DNA from: Candidatus Nitrosopumilus salarius BD31
GTDB taxonomy: Archaea > Thermoproteota > Nitrososphaeria > Nitrososphaerales > Nitrosopumilaceae
Direction of reading: 5' to 3'
DNA: 43,032 nt
Assembly (NCBI RefSeq): GCF_000242875.2
Contig: NZ_AEXL02000098.1
Coordinates: forward strand, 1-43,032
In this document: positions 7,991 through 17,190 of the stretch, piece after piece
Layout of the letters: every line of letters begins with the position of its first letter
How positions within the stretch are numbered: position 1 is the stretch's first letter
The notes under the pieces: generated by a model
Told to the model about the DNA's origin: nothing
Databases searched by the model: none
Seen by the model: the letters and a program-made list of their open reading frames with translations, nothing else
Position numbers and translations under genes: made by a program

Positions 7991-9403
7991 ATGAAGTATC
8001 TTGTAATTTTTCTACTTTTGGCTAGTTTTTCAGTAATTGCATTTGCTGAGCCAATTCCTGAACCTAAATCTGAATCCAATATCACTAATGAAAATTGTGG
8101 GTCTGGAACAACATTGCAAAATGGCATTTGTGTAGTTGACAAATCACAAAATATGTCCTCAAAATCTTCTGAAAAATGGCCTAGCCCCTACCAAAAAGAC
8201 AATAAAGTTTCTGGATCCATAATGACTATTTCCAACAATGTTATCCCCCCTGGACAAACCATGTTTGTAAATGGGACTTTCAATCAACAATCTGATGACT
8301 TTACTGTAAATATTTTCAAAGACTATGAAGATTCTCGTGATCTAGTATTGACCTTGTCTCCTTCATCACATGAGTTTGGAGGTTTTAATTTTAATTTCAC
8401 CATTCCAAACAATTGGAAACTTGGAAATTATCACATTGTTTTGGAAAATGGTCTTCAAGAAATGGATTGGCAATTTGTAGTACGGCAAAATCATTCCGGT
8501 GGATCACTTGATCATACTGTTTATCCTGTTCCGTGGATGATAGAATCTCCACTAAAACAATTCAAGTCTGGAATTCCAATTGATGAGATACAATGTAACG
8601 AATCATTAATTCTTGTAATAAAAAATAACAACACTCCTGCATGTGTGAAGGAGCAAACACTTCTAAAATTAGTTGAAAGGGAATTGATCATTACATCAAA
8701 AACAGAAAGAGATCTTATGCTAGATGCAGGATACAAACTATATCCTGGTGTTGGTTGGGTCCAAGGAGGACAGGAAAATCTAATATCTTCTGAACCAGAG
8801 TCTCCACCAATCAGTGTTGATCATCAGAATCTAATTGATGCAAGAAATAAACTCCGAGAAGCATATCATGCTAATGCGTCTTTAGGTCCATTTAACATCA
8901 AAGATGTAATTGTGGGTTATGGAATAGGTGATGGATTTTTAGTTGTAGATATCCTTGAAAAATACTATGACTCTGATGCAGATAGAAAGTCAATCATTCA
9001 AAAAATAACTGATATTACTGGTGAAAAAGTAGACATTGAGTTTAATTCATCAGTTGCGATAATTCCGACTAGTATAGAATCTGTATTTCCATACATATGG
9101 AATGGCTTTTTACATAGAAATGGAATTGAATTTACTCCAAAAGAGCAATCTTATTCAAATACTGACATTGGATTCCGTGATGTTAACCGTGTATGTTCTC
9201 CGATAATTGCATCTAACGGCACTGAACTTTACATTTCATCTGTATTTGTCTATGAACCTTTTGAAATAACTGGAACGTATGTTGACAAAATAAAGCCTGA
9301 TGACTGCTATAAAATTTGGAAGACTGATGCAATACTTGTAGAACCAACTCGTGAACTTGGTATGTGGCTAGAAAATTATTGGGAAAAAGAACATGAAAAC
9401 TAG
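7991..9403 (+). CDS. Secreted multi-domain protein with Cys segment
   Basis: 470 residues with a signal peptide (MKYLVIFLLLASFSVIAFA). Order of parts: a short Cys pair (ENCGSGTTLQNGICV), a beta-sandwich around residues 75-165, the shared segment IQCNESLILVIKNNNTPACV followed by TLLKLVERE, and a C-terminal domain of about 190 residues. That last domain begins DARNKLREAYHANASLGPFN, runs through DITGEKVDIEF and ends with a Cys pair. No enzyme motif is seen. The last codons GAA AAC TAG overlap the next gene's start (ATGAAAACTAGA), an arrangement found again elsewhere in this window. Probably an envelope protein; role unknown. Confidence 0.75.
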   Translation: MKYLVIFLLLASFSVIAFAEPIPEPKSESNITNENCGSGTTLQNGICVVDKSQNMSSKSSEKWPSPYQKDNKVSGSIMTISNNVIPPGQTMFVNGTFNQQSDDFTVNIFKDYEDSRDLVLTLSPSSHEFGGFNFNFTIPNNWKLGNYHIVLENGLQEMDWQFVVRQNHSGGSLDHTVYPVPWMIESPLKQFKSGIPIDEIQCNESLILVIKNNNTPACVKEQTLLKLVERELIITSKTERDLMLDAGYKLYPGVGWVQGGQENLISSEPESPPISVDHQNLIDARNKLREAYHANASLGPFNIKDVIVGYGIGDGFLVVDILEKYYDSDADRKSIIQKITDITGEKVDIEFNSSVAIIPTSIESVFPYIWNGFLHRNGIEFTPKEQSYSNTDIGFRDVNRVCSPIIASNGTELYISSVFVYEPFEITGTYVDKIKPDDCYKIWKTDAILVEPTRELGMWLENYWEKEHEN

Positions 9404-10547
9404 ACTTTTGATAATTTCAATATTCTTGATGAGTTTTTTTGTAACCGCTCATGCATCAATTTACATCACTCCATTTGATTTAGGTATTACAAGTGATGAC
9501 TTTTACGAGGCATATCCAAACTATAATCCTTATTTGATAATGAAGAGAGGTGATTCCCAACAGATTACAATACAAGTTTCAAACAATGATTCCACTGAAC
9601 AAACAATCAATCTATACATGGTAAAAGAAACTCCGCGACCTGACCGCAATTTTGTTTTTGAGCCAAGCCAATTACAACTGGAATCTGGTGAAACTGGCAC
9701 TTCGATTCTTACAGTAAGTGCAAGTCCTGATGCAAATACTGGACTGACAGTCCTGCACACACTGATAGCACAAAGCACTTCTTTTGGTGCCAAATCATTT
9801 GCGTTTTATGTTGAAATAACTGAGCAAATCACTCCTCCGTCACCTGATCCTATACGAATGGAGCCTGATGGGGTGATGTTTTCCAAGAATGCTCGATTTG
9901 ACCTGTCTGAAAGTCAGGCATTTGATATTATTCCCTATGATGTGTTACCTCCAAGTCTTCCTGATGAATATTCTTTTCAAGTGATGAGTGGCTCAAAAGA
10001 GGAGCCAAGATTGTTTTATTCAAAAGAACCTCTTTCTGAAAATACCTTGTATTCGGAATTTTCAGATGGTGAAAATTTGTTGATAACATTTGAAAAAGAA
10101 GAGTATTTCACATATGATAAGTATCTTCAATTCCTTAACACTAATGAACAGCAAATTATGATAGATGGAAAAAATGGCATCTTATCGTCTGCTGAGATTA
10201 AAACAGAAGATGGCAATGCATACGTGGATTCTCGTGTAATTGTTTTTCTTGATGATGTAAAACTCAGATTAGAATCTAAGATGCCCGAACAACAACTATT
10301 GCAAATAACAGACTCGATGATTAAAGATGAAAAACCAATTCAAGAATTAGCATCCATTCCAAATGAAGACTTTACTGATAAACAAACTGGTAATGACAGT
10401 TGTCCTGTAATTCATTTTCTAGGTTATGCTTGGGAAGATTGTGGTTCAATTTGGACTTGGAGCATACTGGGAGTGCCACTGTTGATGATAATTGTTGCAC
10501 CTATTGGTATTGTTTTGGCTGTGGTAATTTGGAGAATTAGGAAATGA
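9393..10547 (+). CDS. Secreted/anchored Ig-like protein
   Basis: 384 residues: signal peptide (MKTRLLIISIFLMSFFVTAHA), then a domain at residues about 40-130 that resembles a bacterial/archaeal Ig-like or COG1470-type fold (LIMKRGDSQQITIQVSNNDS, then LESGETGTSILTVSA). A less defined region follows, then a C-terminal membrane helix (ILGVPLLMIIVAPIGIVLAVVIW) with a basic end (RIRK). It is therefore tethered to the membrane with most of the chain outside. It overlaps the previous gene by 11 bases and the next by 4, so it belongs to a tightly packed operon. Confidence 0.75.
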   Translation: MKTRLLIISIFLMSFFVTAHASIYITPFDLGITSDDFYEAYPNYNPYLIMKRGDSQQITIQVSNNDSTEQTINLYMVKETPRPDRNFVFEPSQLQLESGETGTSILTVSASPDANTGLTVLHTLIAQSTSFGAKSFAFYVEITEQITPPSPDPIRMEPDGVMFSKNARFDLSESQAFDIIPYDVLPPSLPDEYSFQVMSGSKEEPRLFYSKEPLSENTLYSEFSDGENLLITFEKEEYFTYDKYLQFLNTNEQQIMIDGKNGILSSAEIKTEDGNAYVDSRVIVFLDDVKLRLESKMPEQQLLQITDSMIKDEKPIQELASIPNEDFTDKQTGNDSCPVIHFLGYAWEDCGSIWTWSILGVPLLMIIVAPIGIVLAVVIWRIRK

Positions 10548-11218
10548 ATTCTAATTTACTTTTAACAATGTCAGTAATTATGGTTGGAGTTATTCTAATC
10601 TCAATTAATTATTCTGCAATAGTTGATTTTTACATATATTCTGTCCCGTTAAACAAAGCCACAATAATTCCAAACTTTACTCTCAAACCAAATGAATTCC
10701 AAGATGTGCACGATGACAAAGATTCCACTTGTTATACTACTCCGTCGATGAATCAGTACTGTTATGAAAAACCAAAGATACATGACAGCCAAAATAGAGG
10801 CCATCTGACTTCCTTTATCACTGGAAATAACGGGATTAACGGCGAACTACACTTTGATAAAGTTGGTCTTGAAGGGGGAATTTTTACGATAAAGAATATG
10901 GAGATGATTGGCAAAAATACTGCATTGTTTACATTTGCAGACAATGATTACCGCGTTGGAAACAAAGACAGGACAACCTATGAAATAACTGACAAGTTTG
11001 AGTTTCATACAATTATAGAAAAATATGATACGTTTATTGCCAAATGTAATAATTATGAGGGAACCTCAGTAACCATAGTGCAATATCTGGGCGTTGACAC
11101 GATAGATGGCATTGATTATTTTCTAACCTGGCACACGCTTGCAAATTCTGAGCAGGGGGTAACTTGTGATTATCCTCAAATCGTTCAGCATAGTTTTGGA
11201 CATAACTTTGGACTTTGA
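10544..11218 (+). CDS. Membrane-anchored extracytoplasmic protein
   Basis: 224 residues with one N-terminal hydrophobic helix (LLLTMSVIMVGVILISINYS) that is an uncleaved anchor or signal. The outer domain carries Cys pairs (CYTTPSMNQYCYEK, AKCNNYEG, TCDYP) and a beta-rich core. No family recognised. It overlaps the preceding gene by ATGA and is followed after 7 nt by the next leader gene. Confidence 0.68.
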   Translation: MNSNLLLTMSVIMVGVILISINYSAIVDFYIYSVPLNKATIIPNFTLKPNEFQDVHDDKDSTCYTTPSMNQYCYEKPKIHDSQNRGHLTSFITGNNGINGELHFDKVGLEGGIFTIKNMEMIGKNTALFTFADNDYRVGNKDRTTYEITDKFEFHTIIEKYDTFIAKCNNYEGTSVTIVQYLGVDTIDGIDYFLTWHTLANSEQGVTCDYPQIVQHSFGHNFGL

Positions 11219-11225
11219 TTAGAAC

Positions 11226-11558
11226 ATGAAAACTAAACTTTTGATTATTATTGGGATCGTTTTAGTTGCAGTTTTTGGAATTTTTATTGTTTATCCTAAT
11301 CTAATTTTACACTTAATGTACTCTGATCAATACATGCTTGAGACAGCTATGAGTTCTGATATTGTAAAATCATTTGATAAAATGTATCCTGAAAACAAAA
11401 TACGATACGTTCAAGCATTGGAACAAGAACCTGCAATAGTTTTTGAAATGGTTCATGATCAAAAGATGGCGTTTTTAGCTGTTGGTAATTTCCAAGAAGA
11501 TCATCTGGCATTTATGTACCATTGTTCTTCTTTTGATTACCGAACAACTTTTTTTTGA
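11226..11558 (+). CDS. Small leader-type protein, frame broken in a T8 tract
   Basis: 110 residues as read: leader MKTKLLIIIGIVLVAVFGIFIV, then a domain with the patterns VKSFDKMYP and MAFLAVGNF that faintly resembles the ISYFAG C-terminal domain. The frame runs into TGA inside a T8 tract (11549-11556). With one T fewer it continues FFELSDVQSEKQ and ends CWDM at TGA 11614-11616, which overlaps the ATG of the next gene by one base. That tight coupling argues that the longer form (129 residues) is the real one. Confidence 0.62.
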   Translation: MKTKLLIIIGIVLVAVFGIFIVYPNLILHLMYSDQYMLETAMSSDIVKSFDKMYPENKIRYVQALEQEPAIVFEMVHDQKMAFLAVGNFQEDHLAFMYHCSSFDYRTTFF

Positions 11559-11615
11559 GTTAAGCGATGTACAATCTGAAAAACAAATAATGGATAATCC
11601 TTGCTGGGATATGTG

Positions 11616-13160
11616 ATGAAAACTAAACTTTTGATAATTGTATTTGTTATTTTGGTTACTGTAACAACCTATGATGCATATGCAGATAACACAGTGTTCT
11701 CAAAAGACATAGGGGAAGGATTATCACAAGACGAATGTCAAAAGCGGTATGATTTGTTTGGGACACACTATGAACCAATAATGGATTTGGCAAAGCTAAA
11801 GATAGAAACTCATTCTGCATTCAAGGAAGTAACAAACAATGATTCATACCAAATTATCTCGACTGGTCTAAGATCCAGCCCTTATTCTGAAAATTGCAAA
11901 ATGGATCTTCCCTCATTTGGAATACACTATGCCACAAACATGACTGATTTTTCATACACAAGAATCTATGTTAACCTAGAACGTATCTCTTATGATGTAC
12001 ACGAAATTACAACTAGATTAATTGACAGACCTTGGATTGATGTTCCTAAATCAGAACCTCTTCCATTTTACATCACAAACTGGGATGTGGTGCATATGCT
12101 TGGAGAATATCATCGCTCAGATCCACCAAAGTCTCCACAGACATTCAAAATTCCATACATTGCAGTAAACGGAAAAGTAAACAGCATTGATACTCAGTCA
12201 GGCAGTATTGTAGCTGAGATAAGCACCAACGAAGGAGGAATGTTTGCACTAAAAATACCACGAAACTATCCATACACTGACCATGATGACTCTATGCATT
12301 CAGGACATGGACTTGAGGTATTCGCAATTTCAGATGGACCTGAAGAAGTAAATCCTCATGTCACAAAGACTGACTGCTTTTATGATGTTTGGATGCAAGT
12401 TTCTGGGAATCAAACAATCGAAATACCATTCACATTTAGCTATCTGATGAATGATCCAATGCATGGAGACAGCGATGTTCCAGAGTATTGTTTGACAAAA
12501 ACTCTTGCTGATGAAAATCTAAATTATCTTGCAACGCTGTCTCCGCACAAACAAGCAAAGCAAGGTGTTTTGCCATACCTTGTTTCCTGCAAAGATGGTT
12601 GGTATCTTGTCATCAAACATGATGATTCTCCTGCATGTGTATCATACAATACCGCACAAGCATTGTGGGACAGAGGGTGGGTCGACAAATCAACTGACAT
12701 TTACACAAAATATGCAATACCTGAAGTACTAGATGAATTTAGCTCAAAATTAAAAAGCAGAGATGAGGCACTGCAAATTGTAGGTGATTTCATTGATGAA
12801 ACGAATCTTGAACTAAACACTGATCCAATCAATACTGATTTTAAAATAACATCTAGTCTGGGATATGTGAAATCACAAGGAACTCATCTTACACTTGAAA
12901 TAGATGAAAAATCCGGATTGCCAACTGAAATTATGACCTTTGGTAATGAAGGGTTTTACAGGACACCTCAGTGGTACTCTGAGATTCAAAAAGACTATCT
13001 TGGGTTACCATCTCAACGAATTGAACACGGACATGTTGCATGGGAAGTAGATTACAGAGAATGCAACTTGTGCCAAACATATTCATCATTTTTTGTTGAT
13101 GCAATCACCGGTAAAGTCTTTAACACCAGAAACGTGGAAGATATGTTTACGATACTCTGA
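11616..13160 (+). CDS. Large secreted protein with central Cys/RGW segment
   Basis: 514 residues from ATG 11616 (an upstream in-frame TTG at 11601 adds nothing). Signal peptide MKTKLLIIVFVILVTVTTYDAYA. The N-terminal 300 residues form an extracytoplasmic domain with several His-rich spots (DHDDSMHSGHG). The shared segment follows: VSCKDGWYLVIKHDDSPACV, then TAQALWDRGW. The last 130 residues form a PepSY-like alpha/beta region (DEALQIVGDFI, then GLPTEIMTFGNEGF, then VDAITGKVF), suggested by the terminal DxxTGxV pattern. It starts one base into the stop of the repaired upstream frame. Function unknown; probably envelope-located. Confidence 0.75.
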   Translation: MKTKLLIIVFVILVTVTTYDAYADNTVFSKDIGEGLSQDECQKRYDLFGTHYEPIMDLAKLKIETHSAFKEVTNNDSYQIISTGLRSSPYSENCKMDLPSFGIHYATNMTDFSYTRIYVNLERISYDVHEITTRLIDRPWIDVPKSEPLPFYITNWDVVHMLGEYHRSDPPKSPQTFKIPYIAVNGKVNSIDTQSGSIVAEISTNEGGMFALKIPRNYPYTDHDDSMHSGHGLEVFAISDGPEEVNPHVTKTDCFYDVWMQVSGNQTIEIPFTFSYLMNDPMHGDSDVPEYCLTKTLADENLNYLATLSPHKQAKQGVLPYLVSCKDGWYLVIKHDDSPACVSYNTAQALWDRGWVDKSTDIYTKYAIPEVLDEFSSKLKSRDEALQIVGDFIDETNLELNTDPINTDFKITSSLGYVKSQGTHLTLEIDEKSGLPTEIMTFGNEGFYRTPQWYSEIQKDYLGLPSQRIEHGHVAWEVDYRECNLCQTYSSFFVDAITGKVFNTRNVEDMFTIL

Positions 13161-13172
13161 GGTTGATATAAA

Positions 13173-14054
13173 ATGAAAACTATATTCTTAATTTTGCTAT
13201 TTGCATTTTCTTTATTGTTTCCAGTGAATCTGATTAGTGCTGCAGAAGTTACTGGCACATACGAACTAGATGAGCCACTTTGTTTAGGTGGACCCGGAAT
13301 GGTATGGAATGAGAACTGTGTTCGAATAAGACCATCGCCATATGCACAACAACAAGACGGAATAGAACCTGAAAAAGTAAGATGCAACCATGATCTGTAT
13401 CGCAGCTACAAGATCTCTGACGGCACTGCATTTTGCGCATCAGGATACACGTTAAGAGAATTGATTCATCGTGAATATGCCGAAAGCTTTGACTCTCTTA
13501 CCTCAGCTACAGTCTCAGGACAAAATAACACAGTCAGTGAATATTGTCCTGCATCACAAGAACTAGTCCAGTCTGGATGGTATGCATATGAGCATCCCAC
13601 TGATGTAATTCTTACAAACATTGATCTGGTCTTTTCTGCCAAGGAAAACTCGTACGGCGTAGAGTATTCATTTGACAAGCCAACTGATGGCAAGTCCATG
13701 ATTTGGGTTTTTGTTGAATGCGATTCCTCCTTTGATACATTTGAGATAGTCATACTTCCTGAAACTATACAGCATCGCAAGAACTTTGTTGTAAATTATC
13801 CAGAAAAACAAAACACTGCAATTCATTTTGTAAATCAGGATTCTGTTACCTACAAAATTGAGGGAATGCCAGACACAGGTGTTGGAACAGGTGATTTTAC
13901 AGTATTGCTTGACCCTGAGGATGACTGGCTTGTTGGAAACGAGTATGACGGAGTAGAATCAATTTTACTGTCAGCTGCCAATCCTGATACCGGAGAGTCC
14001 TATGACTGGATGAACTATATTATTTACATTACAGAGTTTGGAGACAGAAGATGA
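13173..14054 (+). CDS. Secreted Cys-rich protein
   Basis: 293 residues with signal peptide MKTIFLILLFAFSLLFPVNLISA. Cys pairs appear early (LCLGGPGMVWNENC). A diverged copy of the shared segment follows (VRCNHDLYRSYKISDGTAFC, then TLRELIHREY), then a C-terminal beta domain (residues about 150-290) that includes CPASQELVQSGWYAYEHP. Family not recognised. It lies 12 nt after the preceding gene and overlaps the next by ATGA. Confidence 0.7.
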   Translation: MKTIFLILLFAFSLLFPVNLISAAEVTGTYELDEPLCLGGPGMVWNENCVRIRPSPYAQQQDGIEPEKVRCNHDLYRSYKISDGTAFCASGYTLRELIHREYAESFDSLTSATVSGQNNTVSEYCPASQELVQSGWYAYEHPTDVILTNIDLVFSAKENSYGVEYSFDKPTDGKSMIWVFVECDSSFDTFEIVILPETIQHRKNFVVNYPEKQNTAIHFVNQDSVTYKIEGMPDTGVGTGDFTVLLDPEDDWLVGNEYDGVESILLSAANPDTGESYDWMNYIIYITEFGDRR

Positions 14055-14275
14055 GAGCAAGCAACATGAAAAAACCATCCTTTTCGGTTTTTCTTATTGT
14101 TTTAGGAATTGGATTTCTTACTTTATTTACTGTCATGCCATCGTTGATTGATATTAGAATTTTCTCTCCACACAGTCCTGTCCCAATGATTATCTTGTAT
14201 TCTGGTTGGATATTGTTGGGATCTGGAATTTGGAAGGCACTGTCTAAAAGAATTCTATTATTTGCTAGAAAATGA
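14051..14275 (+). CDS. Small two-helix membrane protein
   Basis: 74 residues with two membrane helices (FSVFLIVLGIGFLTLFTVMPSL and PMIILYSGWILLGSGIWKAL) and basic ends. It overlaps both neighbours by ATGA, so it is translated within the operon. Residue M6 is an alternative start. No family recognised. Confidence 0.65.
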   Translation: MRASNMKKPSFSVFLIVLGIGFLTLFTVMPSLIDIRIFSPHSPVPMIILYSGWILLGSGIWKALSKRILLFARK

Positions 14276-15645
14276 AAACTAGGCTTTTGATAATTATTGG
14301 GATTTCCGTTATTGTTATTCTGGGTATCGTTATACCAAATTATTGGTTAGAGTTTGATGATTATTCTATTTTTTTATGTGAAAGATGGTTTGACAGTCAC
14401 TATCAATGCAATGCAATTTGGATAGATCCACAATGTAATATGCCTGGAGGCGGTTGTATTTTTCCAAAACAAACTCCTTTTGAGCAATTTCTGGAGAAAA
14501 AAGCAACTGCTGCATTTAATCTAAAATTAGATGATTACAAAATAATTTCAGAAGTACATGCTGCATACCCTGCATACTCAACTGGACTTCACAAATCATT
14601 TGTGACTCAAGCAGTTGAAAGCGACGGCACTCGTTATTATTTGTCAACTACTTTTATTCCTGATGAATCCTTGGATGAAATTAATGTCAAAATTTATAAA
14701 ATAATTTCTGAAAAATGTGATCTTAGTATCATCAGTGCGGGGAGTGAATGTGAATCCAATTATCTTGAAACTATGGACCCTAAACCTCGTTCTTCTCTTG
14801 ATGGGTGGATTACAGGAATTTCTGATAAATCCAATTCCACTGTGACGATTCTACAGGGTGCAGTTATTGAGGGGAACAAAGCCTTGGATCCTGAAGTAAT
14901 TATTGTTGTAATGGGTAAAAACAACACTGTAACATGGATTAACAGTGATGATGTGGCGCATGCACTATCTAGTAATTATGAAAACAACGCATGGCAGACT
15001 GGACTTGTAAAGCCAGGCGAATCATCATCTGTGATATTTAACAATACAGGAATTTTTAGTTATCATGGAATACCTGGTCCTTGGATTTCTGGTACTGTCG
15101 TTGTTTTACCTGAAAACTATGATGAATCAAATTTACCCTCATCTGGTGATTATGATTTTAAAACAATGCACATGAACAATGCTTGCACTGAAAAACCTTC
15201 TTTTTGTTTTGGTGTTTTTGAGAATGGAACTCAGATTATGACCCAATGCGATTTTCCAATTCACGGATGCAGCCCAATTTATTCTGGCATTTCATCTACA
15301 TTTCCAGTAATGAAAGACAACATACCATTTGATGTTAATTATAGCATTAAAGGAGGTACAGTCAAAGAAATGACTTTCAGCAACAGCAATTCATTATTGA
15401 TACTGATAGATTCCATTATGGGTGGAAATTTGACATTAAACATTCCACGTGATCTATTGGACGCAAAAATGGATTATTGTCCTCCACGTAAGGTAAATCC
15501 TCTAGATGACACATTTTTTGTTTTACGTGATGGAGAAGAAATCATATTCGATGAAATCCAAACCACTTCCATACACAGAACATTGCAAATAGCATTTTCA
15601 GATAATTCAACTAAAATAGAAGTCATAGGAACATGTCTTATTTGA
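14272..15645 (+). CDS. Secreted protein with a cupredoxin-like domain lacking copper ligands
   Basis: 457 residues with leader MKTRLLIIIGISVIVILGIVI. Residues about 185-290 have the plastocyanin pattern: NNTVTWINSDDVAHAL (H230 is the usual first ligand), then LVKPGESSSVIF, then GIFSYHGIPGPWISGTVVV. In plastocyanin-type proteins the second part carries Cys, His and Met ligands (Y-H-C..HPWM). Here the positions read Y264, H265, G266, with G269 and I272 further on, so at least the Cys and Met are missing. It probably keeps the fold without a type-1 copper centre. Thaumarchaea use many copper proteins, and this one looks like a non-copper relative. The first 100 residues hold a Cys-rich N-terminal domain. 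Confidence 0.75.
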   Translation: MKTRLLIIIGISVIVILGIVIPNYWLEFDDYSIFLCERWFDSHYQCNAIWIDPQCNMPGGGCIFPKQTPFEQFLEKKATAAFNLKLDDYKIISEVHAAYPAYSTGLHKSFVTQAVESDGTRYYLSTTFIPDESLDEINVKIYKIISEKCDLSIISAGSECESNYLETMDPKPRSSLDGWITGISDKSNSTVTILQGAVIEGNKALDPEVIIVVMGKNNTVTWINSDDVAHALSSNYENNAWQTGLVKPGESSSVIFNNTGIFSYHGIPGPWISGTVVVLPENYDESNLPSSGDYDFKTMHMNNACTEKPSFCFGVFENGTQIMTQCDFPIHGCSPIYSGISSTFPVMKDNIPFDVNYSIKGGTVKEMTFSNSNSLLILIDSIMGGNLTLNIPRDLLDAKMDYCPPRKVNPLDDTFFVLRDGEEIIFDEIQTTSIHRTLQIAFSDNSTKIEVIGTCLI

Positions 15646-15660
15646 GATGATTAATTCGGA

Positions 15661-15755
15661 AAAATGAAAACTAGATCTTACTCTTGATTGTTAAAGAATA
15701 AAAGATTCGAGCCTTAACCCTTTATTTTTTCAAATTTCTTGGTTCAAATTCTACA
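15661..15755 (+). repeat. Dispersed repeat, copy A (leader remnant plus stem)
   Basis: About 95 bases similar to 18220-18312. It starts with ATGAAAACTAGATCTTA, a decayed copy of the MKTRLLII leader that ends after seven codons (MKTRSYS). It continues through AAAAGATTCGAGCCTT and ends with GGTTCAAAT. AAGATTCGAGCC near the start can pair with GGTTCAAATTCT near the end, with a few mismatches or wobbles. Confidence 0.55.
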
Positions 15756-15900
15756 AAAAAGGTATGTGCAAACCCAATTGATTTTTGGATTTTTTATGCC
15801 TAGAGTTCAAATTGTAATGAGAGCATTATGATGAAGGGGTATAGACAAGGAGACTAGGTTTGACCTTTTTTAGAAAGTTATAGTGAAAAAATTGGATTTT
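15756..15900. other. Intergenic stretch with no gene seen
   Basis: A/T-rich spacer between the repeat and the 3' end of the minus-strand membrane protein. Several T-runs (TTTTTTATG, CCTTTTTTAG) could stop transcription from either side. I see no ORF, RNA gene or clear hairpin. Confidence 0.4.
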
Positions 15901-16536
15901 TTATGAATTTTTAGAAAACAACTTTTTGTGACGTTTAACTGTTAAAACAAAATCTGCTACTGCCGCAACAGTAAATGTTGATAATAGTATCATGTATCCA
16001 AAATCTGAAAATGGTTTTACCCATGGATTATACATCAAAAATAAGATTACTCCAGTACTGATACTGTTAATCACAACCCATCCGATACTTGGAGTCCAAT
16101 CTGATTCATTATGTCTTATTTTTTTGTAGATGTTCATGCTGGCTACCCAAATGATGTCAAATACTAAAAGAATTAGTAAAATTGGTAAAAAGAAGAATTC
16201 TGAACCCTGATAAATAAAGAGTCCTAAAACTACCAATATTGTATGTTGAACAATCATTACTGTCCAACTACTTGCCCATGAATGCCCTTCATTTTGCTCT
16301 GATGCTGTAATGTGTAGAAGATTTCCTATGACAAATCGCATATTTGTCATGTAAAATATTATTGGAAAAATTAGTAAATTAAAATCAAAATCTTGATTAT
16401 GATAATTTCCTGCCACCAGTACTCTGAAAGATTCTACTCCTGTAACAAATGATGCAATTGCAAAACCTACTAAAAGTGGAAGAAAAGTGTCTTTTCGCAT
16501 AGAACTTAATGTTTTTTCTTGCGGTGACTCTCCCAT
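15901..16536 (-). CDS. Six-helix integral membrane protein
   Basis: 211 residues with about six membrane segments, including FLPLLVGFAIASFVTGVESF, LLIFPIIFYMTNMRFVIGNL, WTVMIVQHTILVVLGLFIY, FFFLPILLILLVFDIIWVAS, GWVVINSISTGVILFLMY and MILLSTFTVAAVADFVLTV. Short basic loops (KKIRHNES, KRHKKLF) suggest the orientation. No family is recognised. It is transcribed away from the cytosine deaminase gene, with an A/T-rich TATA-like stretch around 16555-16562. Confidence 0.75.
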   Translation of the reverse strand: MGESPQEKTLSSMRKDTFLPLLVGFAIASFVTGVESFRVLVAGNYHNQDFDFNLLIFPIIFYMTNMRFVIGNLLHITASEQNEGHSWASSWTVMIVQHTILVVLGLFIYQGSEFFFLPILLILLVFDIIWVASMNIYKKIRHNESDWTPSIGWVVINSISTGVILFLMYNPWVKPFSDFGYMILLSTFTVAAVADFVLTVKRHKKLFSKNS

Positions 16537-16637
16537 GAATTTTTCATATTATATTCAAATATGAAAGTTCCTTATTTTGTACTGTTTTCTTAATGTAAAA
16601 AACTTGATATGCTATAATCCTTAAAGATCTATCATCC

Positions 16638-17081
16638 ATGCTTGAAAAAAATGACACCTTTGTTTCTGAAATGATTAAAGAAGCTGAAGAGGGATTGGAA
16701 GAAGGAGGTATTCCTATTGGTTCCATTCTTGTTCAAAATGGAAAGGTAATTGGCAGAGGTCACAATAAACGAGTTCAATCCGATGATCCTTTGGCCCATG
16801 CTGAAATAGTGTGTATGCAAAATGCAGGTAGAATAGGCTCATTCAAAGATACGACAATCTATTCTACGCTTATGCCCTGCTATTTGTGTGCTGGAGCTAT
16901 AGTTCAATTTGGAATAAAAAAAGTGATTGTTGGGGAATCTGAGAACTTTGATGGTGCAAAAGAATTCATGGAATCTCATGGAGTCGAAATTTTGGATATT
17001 AAATCTTCAAAATGTATACAACTTATGTCTGATTTTATCAAGAAAAATCCAAAATTATGGAATGAAGATATCGGATGTTAA
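16638..17081 (+). CDS. Cytosine deaminase (FCY1-like) of the cytidine/dCMP deaminase fold
   Basis: 147 residues. Zinc-site motifs are complete: H54-A-E56 (proton shuttle Glu56) and P80-C81-x-x-C84. The surrounding pattern GGIPIGSILV, GRGHNKR, NAGR, KDTTIYSTLMPC, GAIVQFGI, VGESENF and the end KLWNEDIG match yeast cytosine deaminase (FCY1), which hydrolyses cytosine to uracil, better than tRNA or CMP deaminases. It acts in the cytoplasm in pyrimidine salvage. The start at 16638 fits a leaderless mRNA with a TATA-like GCTATAATCC about 26 nt upstream. Confidence 0.85.
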   Translation: MLEKNDTFVSEMIKEAEEGLEEGGIPIGSILVQNGKVIGRGHNKRVQSDDPLAHAEIVCMQNAGRIGSFKDTTIYSTLMPCYLCAGAIVQFGIKKVIVGESENFDGAKEFMESHGVEILDIKSSKCIQLMSDFIKKNPKLWNEDIGC

Positions 17082-17190
17082 TTTTTTATCGATGATTATG
17101 CTTTAGGCTAAAGAATAAAACGTCTCATTTTATCCTGCAAGAGTAAATGATTCGAATTACTTATGAACATCATAATTCATGCTTGAGTAA

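Noticed and set aside
15700-15755. tRNA gene in copy A/B repeats because of GGTTCAAATC
   Set aside because: No acceptor, D or anticodon stem can be built; the conserved pairing is a single long stem.
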